Shown piece after piece: positions 8,488 to 16,449 of a stretch of 64,000 nt of DNA. The notes beneath the pieces are model-generated. The model was not told where the DNA came from, searched no databases, and worked only from the letters and a program-made list of their open reading frames with translations. Positions within the stretch are counted from its first letter, which is position 1. Each line of letters begins with the position of its first letter. A program made the translations under genes and the position numbers. This stretch comes from Photobacterium aphoticum (lineage in GTDB: Bacteria > Pseudomonadota > Gammaproteobacteria > Enterobacterales > Vibrionaceae), in the NCBI RefSeq assembly GCF_001029435.1, contig NZ_LDOV01000037.1, positions 124,001-188,000 of the forward strand, written 5' to 3'.

Positions 8488-9639
8488 TTACTTGTTCAGT
8501 TGCTGCTCAACCAATGTCTGCCAGAAGTTCACGCCAGACATCAGGATCTCATCATTGAAATCGTACAGTGGGTTGTGCAGTGCGGTACCGCCGCATTCGC
8601 CCACGCCGTTACCGACCAGAATGTAACAGCCGTTCGCTTCACGCAGCATGAAAGAGAAATCTTCACTGATGGTGAAAGGCTGGCAGCTGCCGTTGACTTT
8701 GTCTTCGCCGGCTACTGCAATCGCTGCACGTACTGCGTGCTCGGTTTCTTTTGGTGTGTTGATGGTCGACAAGAAGCTGTTGTTGAAGCTGAACTTGTAA
8801 TCAACGCCCGCCGCCATACAGGTGCCTGCTGCAACGCGCTCCAGCGCTTTTTCAATTTTGTGCAGGGCTTGGTCTGTGAAGCTGCGTGTGTCACCTTTGA
8901 TGGTCACGCGAGATGGGATCACGTTCACCGTACCGTTGGTGGCAAACTCCGTCACAGAAATCACAGCGGTTTCATCAATCGCGCTCAGGTGACGAGAAAC
9001 AATAGTCTGAATACCCATTACGATTTGTGCACCAACCACGATAGGATCTGTACCCATGTGTGGCATCGCCGCGTGGCCGCCTGTGGCGATCACTTCAATT
9101 TCAAAGCTGCTTTCGCTGGCCATCAATGAATGAGGGCGTGTAACAAAGTGGCCCGCTTCAATGCCAGGCAGGTTGTGCATCGCGTAGACTGCATCAATTT
9201 TCCAGCGTGTGAACAGGCCATCTGCGATCATCGCTTTGGCACCCACACCGTGCTCTTCGCCTGGTTGGAAAATAAAGTACACAGTACCGTCGAAGTTACG
9301 GGTACGCGCCAGTTCGTGTGCCGCGCCCAGTAGCATAGCAGTGTGACCGTCGTGGCCACATGCGTGCATCACGCCTTCATGAACAGAGGCATGACAGAAT
9401 GTATTCTTTTCGTGGATGTGTAGCGCATCCATATCGGCACGCAGGCCAATAGAGCGGTCGCTGTCACCACATTTCAGGATACCCACCACGCCGGTTTGGC
9501 CGATGTTGCGGTGGACTTCAATCCCGAATTCTTCCAGTTTGGTCGCGACCATCTCAGCGGTCATCACCTCTTCAAAACCGAATTCTGGGTGCTTGTGGAT
9601 ATGACGGCGCCATTCAGTAACTTGCTGTTTAATGGTCAT
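8488..9639 (-). CDS. M20-family N-acyl-amino acid amidohydrolase
   Basis: A 383-aa cytoplasmic metallohydrolase of the M20D group (hippurate/N-acyl-amino acid hydrolases, about 380-400 aa). It contains HACGHDGH (metal ligands) near 100, FQPGEEHGVGAKAM and the metal-binding EE-type segment typical of the family, and a lid domain in the middle. The start at 9639 (MTIKQQVTEW) is chosen because AGAGGT precedes it; an upstream in-frame start has none. It is the last gene of a minus-strand set (M24 hydrolase, racemase-like, transporter, M20). It probably releases a free amino acid from an N-acyl or amide form; the actual substrate is not readable from sequence. Confidence 0.88.
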   Translation of the reverse strand: MTIKQQVTEWRRHIHKHPEFGFEEVMTAEMVATKLEEFGIEVHRNIGQTGVVGILKCGDSDRSIGLRADMDALHIHEKNTFCHASVHEGVMHACGHDGHTAMLLGAAHELARTRNFDGTVYFIFQPGEEHGVGAKAMIADGLFTRWKIDAVYAMHNLPGIEAGHFVTRPHSLMASESSFEIEVIATGGHAAMPHMGTDPIVVGAQIVMGIQTIVSRHLSAIDETAVISVTEFATNGTVNVIPSRVTIKGDTRSFTDQALHKIEKALERVAAGTCMAAGVDYKFSFNNSFLSTINTPKETEHAVRAAIAVAGEDKVNGSCQPFTISEDFSFMLREANGCYILVGNGVGECGGTALHNPLYDFNDEILMSGVNFWQTLVEQQLNK

Positions 9640-9754
9640 GATAACTTTACCTCTGTTGTGCAAATGGCGCAGCAGGAGGGCCTGCTGCGCGAAGTCGTAT
9701 TTTTGTGTTATAGCTTTTACGAAGTGTTGCTAGTTGTGGCTATCAGCAGCGGGA

Positions 9755-10720
9755 TTACGCTTTTTGTGCTTCAAGCTCAGTCGTCTCTTCTTTCGCTTTG
9801 TCGTTACCGAACTTCATGAACATCATCATAGAAACGATAACCACAGCGATAGCCAGAAGACGCATTGGAGTCACTGATTCGCCTAGGGCAAATACTGCCA
9901 GTACGAAAGAAGACAGTGGCATTAGGTTCAGTGCCATACCTGTACCGTCAACGCCTACACGCTCCATAGCGTAGATGTAGATGATGTAACTTACGCCAGA
10001 GATACCCACACCCAGAATGGTGATACATAGGATACGCAGTGGTGAGCTGAAGATGCCCAGTGCAGAGCTTAGGTCAGCGCCGGTAAATACAAGGTACATA
10101 CCGAAACCGATTGAAGCGAATACGAACTGGTGGAACATGGTTGCCACAGAGCCGTATTTCTCAGCCAGTTCAGCACGAGCGTAAGCCATGGTGGCGAAAC
10201 TTGCCGCACTACCGAAGCAGATCAGGTGACCGATGTTGAAGCCGTTGGTTTCAGAGTTTGGATCCATTACCAGAATCGCTACACCCACGAACGCACCCAG
10301 TGCGGCTACCATCTGCATAGTAGAGAAGCGAGCATTGTGACGGAAGAAGCCGACAGTCAGGATCAAGATTGGGATCAGGCCCTGAATAACGCCGTTTTCA
10401 GACGCAGTAATGTAGTCAAGCGATAGGAATGATAGGAAACTGAAAGCACCTTGACCGATGATGCCACACGCGGCAGACCATACGATGTCATGACGGTTTT
10501 CCCAGTTCAGTTTAAAATCACGTTTCTTTTCAATTTTACCTGACGCAATACCCACGTTAAGGATAATCGCCAGCGTAATGAATGCCACAGTATAACGTGC
10601 CCAAACCAGCACCTGCGCGTCCATCACTTCCAAAATTGGTGTACCTACGATCCATGGAATACCCCATAGAAGGCCGATAAAAATTGCAGCTATCCAACCC
10701 ATAGTTGTACGGTTCATCAT
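9755..10720 (-). CDS. EamA/DMT-family transporter
   Basis: A 321-aa inner-membrane protein with ten predicted hydrophobic helices in two EamA repeats, typical of drug/metabolite exporters and amino acid permeases. The ATG at 10720 follows AAGGA. It lies between the racemase-like and M20 genes and strongly resembles the separate transporter at 16450-17430 (shared GIIGQGAFS, ENGVIQG, AEKYGSV and MALNLMPL segments), which marks them as paralogues. Transport direction and substrate are unknown; the context suggests movement of an amino acid derivative. Confidence 0.88.
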   Translation of the reverse strand: MMNRTTMGWIAAIFIGLLWGIPWIVGTPILEVMDAQVLVWARYTVAFITLAIILNVGIASGKIEKKRDFKLNWENRHDIVWSAACGIIGQGAFSFLSFLSLDYITASENGVIQGLIPILILTVGFFRHNARFSTMQMVAALGAFVGVAILVMDPNSETNGFNIGHLICFGSAASFATMAYARAELAEKYGSVATMFHQFVFASIGFGMYLVFTGADLSSALGIFSSPLRILCITILGVGISGVSYIIYIYAMERVGVDGTGMALNLMPLSSFVLAVFALGESVTPMRLLAIAVVIVSMMMFMKFGNDKAKEETTELEAQKA

Positions 10721-10762
10721 TTAAATCCTTTATTGTCCATTAAATTGAGACGACCTTCCCCG

Positions 10763-10784
10763 TAAGCCCTCATGCATGGGCTTA
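10763..10784. other. Short inverted repeat between operon genes
   Basis: TAAGCCC (10763-10769) pairs with GGGCTTA (10778-10784) across an 8-base loop. It lies in the 185-base gap between the racemase-like and transporter genes and could be an mRNA-processing or stability element. Confidence 0.35.
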
Positions 10785-10905
10785 TATCAGTACCTGTTCC
10801 GTAACTGTTCCGTCTTGCTAAATGGGGTCGGTCGTTGACCGGTAACGCTAAATTTTGAATCAGTCTCGGGGCGAACCCCGTCTATCGCTTGCCGCGTCGG
10901 GCTAC

Positions 10906-11736
10906 TTATGCCGTTGCTTCTGCGTCGGTATTCATGATGCGGTCTAGATCAACCGGCGTCGTGGTACCCAGGTTTAACAGGTGGCCGTAGCCAGGGCAGG
11001 ATGCTGCTTTACCTGTCAGGTGCATTGCATGCCAGAACATGGCCGAGTTGCTGCACACCACTGGGATGTTAAAGCGGTCTTCAATTTCTTGGATGTGGTC
11101 AAGTACACGTAGGTTGGTACAAGACATGAACACGAGATCCGCACCAGAGTTTGGTAGGATTTTTTCCAGTGCGTCTAGCATGGATTGTTTAGAAACGGTT
11201 GTGATGTCGGTGTCACGTTCGATACCCAGCGAGCCCAGTACAACCACTTCAAAGCCTGCATTCGTTAGCTGCTGGTACAGTGGGAAGTTCACGTCAGTTG
11301 GGTACGGCGAGAATACCGCGATTTTTTTAGCGCCTAAGTGCTTGAATGCCGCTTGTGCTGCTGTCCAAGGGTTAGTCGCAGGAATGTCGCCACGGTTTTG
11401 CGTCAGTAGACCCGCTACGCGCTCTTCACCGATGATGATAGAGGCAGAGGTACAACCAAATGCCATTACATCCATTGGTAGGCCGTAAGCGATCAGATCA
11501 GACGCTTCGCTGATACCGTTCGCAATGCGATCTAGGGCTTCTGGGGTCATTTCGCTGCTGTAGAACACGCGAGAGCTGAACACGGCCGCTTGTGTGCCAA
11601 GCAGTTTTGCCCAGTCCATTTCCAGAGAGTGGTCAGTGCTTAGCTGAACCAGACCGATGTGGGTACGGTTAATACGCGGTGCGGCTTCGTAGGTTAGCGG
11701 CACTTCAAATTGCTTGAAATCTTCGATGGAATTCAT
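10906..11736 (-). CDS. Asp/Glu racemase-superfamily protein (maleate isomerase/EutA-like)
   Basis: A 276-aa soluble enzyme of the aspartate/glutamate/hydantoin racemase fold, close to the arylmalonate decarboxylase, maleate cis-trans isomerase and EutA group. The two catalytic cysteines of the fold are visible in AFGCTSAS (about 91-98) and MSCTNLR (about 206-212). It lies between an M24 hydrolase and a transporter on the minus strand. In ectoine utilisation clusters an EutA-like protein also accompanies an M24 hydrolase, but EutC and EutE/DoeB partners are absent here. The reaction (racemisation, isomerisation or decarboxylation) is not determinable from sequence. Confidence 0.8.
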   Translation of the reverse strand: MNSIEDFKQFEVPLTYEAAPRINRTHIGLVQLSTDHSLEMDWAKLLGTQAAVFSSRVFYSSEMTPEALDRIANGISEASDLIAYGLPMDVMAFGCTSASIIIGEERVAGLLTQNRGDIPATNPWTAAQAAFKHLGAKKIAVFSPYPTDVNFPLYQQLTNAGFEVVVLGSLGIERDTDITTVSKQSMLDALEKILPNSGADLVFMSCTNLRVLDHIQEIEDRFNIPVVCSNSAMFWHAMHLTGKAASCPGYGHLLNLGTTTPVDLDRIMNTDAEATA

Positions 11737-11821
11737 ACGGTACTCGATGTTTTTCTTTTATTTTTTTGAAAGGGCGGGTGGAACGCCGCCCTTTGTTGTG
11801 TCGTCGTCAGGATGTCAGGGA

Positions 11822-12988
11822 TTACTGGATGATGATCAGTTCAGGTTCTGCGCGCTCGCTCAGCCACTCTGCACCGTCTTCCGTGATCACGATGTTTTCT
11901 TCGTGAACCATTGACTTGCCAGGTGCGTAAACCATGCCTGGTTCTAGTGTCATCACCATGCCTGGCTTCAGTACGGTGTTGTCTGTTGCGGTGTTAGATG
12001 GACGCTCAGTCAGTTCCATACCCAGACCGTGACCCAAACGACCCACGTCGTTACCCAATGCGCCGTTTGCTTCTAGCACTTTCCACATTGCGTTGTAGAT
12101 GTCAGTGGTCGTTGCGCCTGGTTTCGCCGCTTCAAAGCCTGCTGTTGTTGCATCGTAAGTTGCACGGTATGCCGCTTTGGTTTGCTCGCTCGCAGAACCA
12201 AATGCCCAGTTACGGTCGAAGTCAGAGAAGTAACCGTCGCGAACCGCACCGGTATCGATGATCAGTACGTCGCCGTCTTCGATAACGCGGTCAGTTGGAC
12301 CCATGATGATGGAGTCGTAACCGTCTGGGCCAGAACCTGCGATGATGTACGGACATTCATCTGCGCCTTCCATTAGCATGTCGATGCGGAAACGCTTACA
12401 GATTTCGCGCTCAGTCATGCCTGCTTTTGCGTATTCAGGGATCTTAGAGAAGCCCACGTTAGTGATGCGGCAGATTTCTTTGACTTTCGCGATTTCAGCG
12501 GCTGATTTCACCTGGCGAAGACCATGCATTTCAAGAGAAACGTCAACGAACTCTTTCTTCACAAGTGAAGTCAGTTGTAGGTAGTTGTTCACTGGCATAC
12601 GCAGGTGAGATTCAATACCCAGCGTTGCACCTACACGGCCGAAGCGGCAAGGTAGTGAGTTCAGGAAGCTAGCCACTAGGCTGATACCGTCGTCTTCTGG
12701 ACGTGGTGAAGGCCAAGTAATGATGTTGTCGATCCACGTGCCCGCCATGCCGCTTGCACCGATCTCAGGGATAATCGCGGTTGGTTTACCTTCTGCAGGG
12801 ATAACCAAGAACCAAGGACGTGTTGGGCTGTGCCAGAACTGCGTGTGGAAACCTGTGAAGTAACGTACGTTTGGTTCTGTTGTGAAAAGCATCGCATCAA
12901 GCTTTTGCTCATGCATGATTTTCTGCGCACGAGCTGTACGCTCTTCAAATTCCGCCAGTTCAAAACCACGCGCTAGGTAATTCATCAT
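11822..12988 (-). CDS. M24-family metallohydrolase (Xaa-Pro peptidase/creatinase/ectoine hydrolase fold)
   Basis: A 388-aa protein with the creatinase N-terminal domain (about 1-155) and the pita-bread catalytic domain. Metal ligands are recognisable in DTGAVRDGYFSDFDR (two Asp), GHGLGMELTE (His) and LEPGMV and HEENIVIT (two Glu). The ATG at 12988 has a GAGGG site. It is the first gene of the minus-strand operon and faces a repeat-rich control region shared with a YheO-type regulator. Family members cleave Xaa-Pro peptides, creatine or ectoine. Its N-terminal segment does not look like the DoeA/EutD ectoine hydrolase I remember, so the substrate is left open. Confidence 0.85.
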   Translation of the reverse strand: MMNYLARGFELAEFEERTARAQKIMHEQKLDAMLFTTEPNVRYFTGFHTQFWHSPTRPWFLVIPAEGKPTAIIPEIGASGMAGTWIDNIITWPSPRPEDDGISLVASFLNSLPCRFGRVGATLGIESHLRMPVNNYLQLTSLVKKEFVDVSLEMHGLRQVKSAAEIAKVKEICRITNVGFSKIPEYAKAGMTEREICKRFRIDMLMEGADECPYIIAGSGPDGYDSIIMGPTDRVIEDGDVLIIDTGAVRDGYFSDFDRNWAFGSASEQTKAAYRATYDATTAGFEAAKPGATTTDIYNAMWKVLEANGALGNDVGRLGHGLGMELTERPSNTATDNTVLKPGMVMTLEPGMVYAPGKSMVHEENIVITEDGAEWLSERAEPELIIIQ

Positions 12989-13020
12989 GTGTTATCCCTC
13001 ATTACTTATTATTTATTTCG

Positions 13021-13319
13021 GTTACATCCAGTGAACCTAAACTCGATAAAGTTCACTATTGTTGACGTTATGGCGGCCAGTTTACTGATAATTCAGTTAA
13101 ATAATGTGACCTGATTCTCAGAGTTAACTTATGTGAACTGTTCTGGGCAGGTTTGGGGAGAAATTAGTGAGCAAGGTCAACTTTTTTGAACTTTGGTGTC
13201 TTTTTTAGTTGCTAAGAAAGCATTTATAGCGTTCCATAGTTAACGAAAATTGATTTTGCAGTTGAAAGGCAACCGCCTTTGCATCACAATGTCGTCAATA
13301 TTAGTTAACAAAAGTGACC
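13021..13319. promoter_or_regulatory. Divergent control region with repeated 16-bp operator-like motif
   Basis: Six copies of a motif approximating GTYAAC-nnnn-GTGAMC occur between the divergent M24 operon and regulator gene: 13021-13036, 13051-13066 (minus orientation), 13096-13111, 13123-13138, 13176-13191 and 13304-13319. Half-sites are spaced 10 bp, one DNA turn. The last copy ends 4 bases before the regulator's ATG. The same motif recurs at 17560-17904, upstream of the second EamA transporter. The simplest reading is a set of operators for the adjacent YheO/DauR-type regulator. Confidence 0.7.
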
Positions 13320-13323
13320 CAAG

Positions 13324-14001
13324 ATGAGCGAGAAGACCTTTGAATCACAGTCAACAAAGTTTACTGAAAAGGATAAAGAGTTCCTCACGTCGTACTTTCG
13401 GTTAGCAGAGACCATTGCCGATTTTATTGGCCCTCATAGTGAAGTGGTTATCCACTCCTTTGAAAACTATGAGAAATCCGTTGTAAAGATCGTGAATGGA
13501 CATCACACCGGCAGGACGATTGGATCCCCAATCACCGATTTGGGACTTCGTATGCTTAGCGCGTTTGAAAAAACGGGCGAGGTCACGCCGAAAAGCTACT
13601 TTACCCAAGGTAAAGACGGTGCATTGCTAAAGTCGACGACATGTATTCTTGCCGGTGAAGGCGGAAAACCGATTGGCATGTTCTGTATTAACATGAACCT
13701 GTCCTTTCCGTTTCCTGAAATCATCAAAACACTGATGCCTGAAATGGGCCATTCCAATATTGGTGTGAGTGAAAACTTCCATGCCAGTGCGAATGATGTG
13801 ATTGAGCAGGCGTTAAATCACGCCATCACGGATATCGAGAATGATGCCTCTATCAATTTGAAAGGTAAAAACAAAGCCATTACGAAGCAGCTGTTTGAAA
13901 ACGGCATCTTTGAACTCAAAGAGGCCACAGCCATGGTTTCGGAGCGGTTGGGTATCACTCGCCATGCCATTTATAAGTATTTGCGCGAGTTCAAGTCATA
14001 G
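13324..14001 (+). CDS. YheO/DauR-type transcriptional regulator
   Basis: A 225-aa DNA-binding regulator: an N-terminal YheO-like PAS domain (about 20-130, with the GPHSEVVIHS and CINMNLSF features) and a C-terminal HTH_22 helix-turn-helix (about 165-225, ending in RLGITRHAIYKYLRE). The family includes DauR, the D-arginine utilisation repressor of Pseudomonas aeruginosa. It is divergent from the M24 operon and is followed 23 bases later by ridA. A copy of the 16-bp motif abuts its start codon, and no clear ribosome site is visible, which suggests autoregulation. Repressor or activator action cannot be told from sequence. Confidence 0.88.
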   Translation: MSEKTFESQSTKFTEKDKEFLTSYFRLAETIADFIGPHSEVVIHSFENYEKSVVKIVNGHHTGRTIGSPITDLGLRMLSAFEKTGEVTPKSYFTQGKDGALLKSTTCILAGEGGKPIGMFCINMNLSFPFPEIIKTLMPEMGHSNIGVSENFHASANDVIEQALNHAITDIENDASINLKGKNKAITKQLFENGIFELKEATAMVSERLGITRHAIYKYLREFKS

Positions 14002-14024
14002 TTACGGATAGCAAGAGACACACA

Positions 14025-14411
14025 ATGAAAACACAAATCCACACAGATTCAGCACCAGCAGCGATCGGTCCTTACTCACAAGCTCTGGGTTTTGGTGACA
14101 TGGTATTCACCTCTGGTCAGCTTCCTCTTGATCCTGCAACCATGGCTTTTGCAGAAGGTGGGATTAAAGAGCAGGCGCGTCAGTCTCTGATGAACCTGAA
14201 AGCGATTTTGGAAGAAGCGGGCGCGTCAATGGACACAGTGCTAAAAACGACCTGTTTCCTGTCTGACATGGAAAACTTCGCTGCATTTAACGAAGTGTAC
14301 ACAGAGTTCTTCGGCACAGACGTTGCACCAGCACGTTCATGTGTACAAGCAGCGCGTCTTCCAAAAGATGCACTGGTTGAAGTAGAAGCGATTGCTTACA
14401 TCATTAAGTAA
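14025..14411 (+). CDS. ridA: RidA-family enamine/imine deaminase
   Basis: A 128-aa cytoplasmic protein of the YjgF/YER057c/UK114 family. It has the conserved PAAIGPYSQA start, the SGQLPLDP segment, and the C-terminal ARSCVQAARLPKDALVEVEAIA with the substrate-binding Arg. RidA hydrolyses reactive enamine/imine intermediates released by PLP dehydratases. It lies directly upstream of diaminopropionate ammonia-lyase, whose aminoacrylate product is a RidA substrate, so the pair makes functional sense. It is the usual family length. Confidence 0.92.
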   Translation: MKTQIHTDSAPAAIGPYSQALGFGDMVFTSGQLPLDPATMAFAEGGIKEQARQSLMNLKAILEEAGASMDTVLKTTCFLSDMENFAAFNEVYTEFFGTDVAPARSCVQAARLPKDALVEVEAIAYIIK

Positions 14412-14426
14412 TTCTCTGTTCCAAGG

Positions 14427-14467
14427 CTGGCAAACCGTTTCCCCTGTTTTAGGTTTGCCAGTTTTTT
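14427..14467 (+). terminator. Terminator between ridA and dpaL
   Basis: A perfect 10-bp stem, CTGGCAAACC (14427-14436) with GGTTTGCCAG (14452-14461), is followed by six T. It lies 16 bases after ridA and 28 bases before the lyase start. It should limit read-through, or act as a regulated attenuator, unless the lyase has its own promoter in this very short gap. Confidence 0.85.
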
Positions 14468-14494
14468 CTTCCCCCAAGCCCTGAAGTGACCGCG

Positions 14495-15670
14495 ATGTTA
14501 AAAGTATCTAAAAACCCAAATTACACTGGCGAAGTGTGCGAACTGTTTTCTAAAGACGCAGCGCAAGCAACGCGTGCTTTCCACCAACAAATTGAAGGCT
14601 ACACCCCAACACCATTGGTGTCTCTGCCAAACCTGGCAAAACAATTGGGCGTGAAAGCCATCCTTGTAAAAGACGAATCTAAGCGTTTTGGCCTGAATGC
14701 ATTTAAAGTATTGGGTGGCTCTTACGCACTGGGTCGTGTACTGGCTGAACACTTGAACATGGATATCAGCGAGATCGACCTGAAAACCGTTGCTTCTAAG
14801 CTAGAAAAACCGTTGGTATTTACGACGGCAACAGCCGGTAACCACGGCACAGGTGTTGCGTGGGCAGCACGTGAAATGGCGCAGAAAGCGGTTGTATACA
14901 TGCCAGCTGGCTCACCTCAGGCAAGCGTTGATCGTATCCGTGGCCTGGGTGCAGAGTGTATCGTGACTGACGTAAACTACGATGACACTGTACGTTTGGC
15001 GAACCAAACCGCTGAAGAAAACGGCTGGATGCTGGTTCAAGATACTGCATGGGAAGGTTACGAGCAGATCCCAACATGGATCTCTCAGGGTTACATGACC
15101 ATGGCTGACGAAGCGGTTGAGCAAGCAGAAGCGATGGAAGAAGGCCTACCGACACACGTTTTGCTACAAGCAGGTGTGGGCGCAATGGCTGGTGGCGTAT
15201 TAGGCTTCTTGGCTGACCGTCTGGGTGCAGATAACTTTAATGCGATCATTGGCGAACCAGCAGCGGCAGATTGTATCTACCGTTCAGGCCTGGCGGGCGA
15301 AATGGTTAACGTAACAGGTTCACTAAGCTCAATCATGGCAGGTCTTGCTTGTGGTGAGCCAAACCCAGTGACATGGCCAATCCTGCGTGACTGCAGCCAC
15401 TCATTCATGTCTGTAGAAGACAAAGTGGCAGCAACCGGTATGCGTATTCTAGGTAACCCACTGAAAGGCGATGAAGCCGTGATCAGTGGCGAATCTGGCG
15501 CGATCACTATGGGTATGCTGTACCTGCTGATGACGACTGAAGAAGGCCGTGCACACGCAGAAATGATGGGTCTAGGTGAAGACTCTGTGGTTATGCTGTT
15601 TAGCACAGAAGGCGATACCAACCCAGCGCGCTACCGTCGTATCGTATGGGAAGGCGAACAAGCGCTATAA
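14495..15670 (+). CDS. dpaL: Diaminopropionate ammonia-lyase
   Basis: A 391-aa PLP enzyme of fold type II that converts 2,3-diaminopropionate (D or L in characterised homologues) to pyruvate and two ammonia. It resembles E. coli YgeX/DpaL (about 398 aa) throughout: KDESKRFGLNAFKVLGGSYA contains the PLP lysine, TATAGNHGTGVAW the Asn-phosphate region, and LLQAGVGAMAGGVLG and FSTEGDTNPARYR follow. The ATG at 14495 is preferred over a GTG at 14486; TGAAG upstream serves either. Together with RidA and the neighbouring hydrolases it suggests catabolism of a diamino acid or a conjugate of one. Confidence 0.93.
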   Translation: MLKVSKNPNYTGEVCELFSKDAAQATRAFHQQIEGYTPTPLVSLPNLAKQLGVKAILVKDESKRFGLNAFKVLGGSYALGRVLAEHLNMDISEIDLKTVASKLEKPLVFTTATAGNHGTGVAWAAREMAQKAVVYMPAGSPQASVDRIRGLGAECIVTDVNYDDTVRLANQTAEENGWMLVQDTAWEGYEQIPTWISQGYMTMADEAVEQAEAMEEGLPTHVLLQAGVGAMAGGVLGFLADRLGADNFNAIIGEPAAADCIYRSGLAGEMVNVTGSLSSIMAGLACGEPNPVTWPILRDCSHSFMSVEDKVAATGMRILGNPLKGDEAVISGESGAITMGMLYLLMTTEEGRAHAEMMGLGEDSVVMLFSTEGDTNPARYRRIVWEGEQAL

Positions 15671-15704
15671 ATCGCGATTGTTGTAGACAAGAAGAATGAC
15701 ATTG

Positions 15705-15729
15705 AAGAGGCCGAAAGGCCTCTTTTTTT
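15705..15729 (+). terminator. Rho-independent terminator after dpaL
   Basis: AAGAGGCC (15705-15712), a GAAA tetraloop, GGCCTCTT and a T-run. It is a textbook terminator 34 bases past the lyase stop. Confidence 0.92.
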
Positions 15730-15730
15730 A

Positions 15731-16401
15731 TGTCTGAAACGGCATCATGAGTCAGTACCCGATTCGATGATCAATACCGATCTCTGTTGATCATTGGATG
15801 ATTGGTCGGAAAGGGGAAAAGAGAGGAATTACTCTGTCTACTGATGCGATGATGTCGGTGCTTTGTATGACAGACAGAGAGAGTGTATTCATCGCAAGCA
15901 CAATAAAGATGATGTGGCAGAGCATCAAGCTCATCCCTCGTCAAATCATTAACCTAACGAGTCATGTATCTCTCAACTTGGCAAGGTGACAAAGGGGGAG
16001 ATAGCTATTTCCGCCTTGAGGAATGCGCCATTTCGCGGATATGAGCATCTTGCGACGATTTAGATATATAGCAGCCAATCCAATTCCCCTTCAGGACGAT
16101 TTGACACAGAAGTGAAGGGGGGAGTTCATTCCCCGAAAGGCGAGTCGGTTTAGCCTCTGCATTGTCGATTGTTAACGTAGTGCGGCCTGCATTTCCTCGC
16201 TTGATCAGAGACCAAGGCAGACATGTTTAAATACCTATCTTGATGTCACTTGGGTACATTGATGATGCTATGGCTATGGCTATGGCTATGGCTATGGCTA
16301 TGGCTATGGCTATGGCTATGGCTATGGCTATGGCTATGGCTATGGATGGCGACGCATGAAAAGGGCGCGGGTTAGCAAGCGTCGAAGTAGGGGAAATAAA
16401 A
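15731..16401. other. Non-coding region between dpaL and second transporter
   Basis: About 670 bases between convergent genes with no supported gene. A 63-codon plus-strand frame at 15798-15989 has no good ribosome site or family features. The region contains a hexanucleotide tandem array at 16267-16344. Confidence 0.5.
16267..16344. repeat. Hexanucleotide tandem repeat (GCTATG), 13 copies
   Basis: Thirteen perfect copies of GCTATG run without interruption over 78 bases. One frame would read alternating Leu-Trp from an ATG at 16265 to a TAG near 16378; another reads alternating Met-Ala from 16269. Neither has a convincing ribosome site. Such arrays are prone to slippage, so copy number may vary between isolates. 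Confidence 0.97.
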
Positions 16402-16427
16402 AAGCGCTGCAGGACTCTGCAGCGCTT
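16402..16427 (-). terminator. Terminator of second EamA transporter
   Basis: An 11-bp perfect stem, AAGCGCTGCAG with CTGCAGCGCTT, has a 4-base loop and an A-run to its left that gives a U-tract on the minus strand. It lies just past the transporter stop at 16450. Confidence 0.88.
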
Positions 16428-16449
16428 ATTGAGGATGGTGTCGCAGTGA

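Noticed and set aside
8500-9129. 209-codon frame on the plus strand opposite the M20 hydrolase
   Set aside because: It is the antisense shadow of a clearly conserved enzyme and has no family features.
8488-15670. Cluster as a standard ectoine degradation operon
   Set aside because: The M24 N-terminal region does not resemble DoeA/EutD as I remember it, and DoeB, EutC and the usual aminotransferase and dehydrogenase genes are absent.
15798-15989. 63-codon frame between dpaL and the hexanucleotide repeat
   Set aside because: No ribosome site, no recognised motif, atypical composition.
16267-16344. GCTATG array as a CRISPR
   Set aside because: Uninterrupted 6-bp units without spacers; it is a simple tandem repeat.
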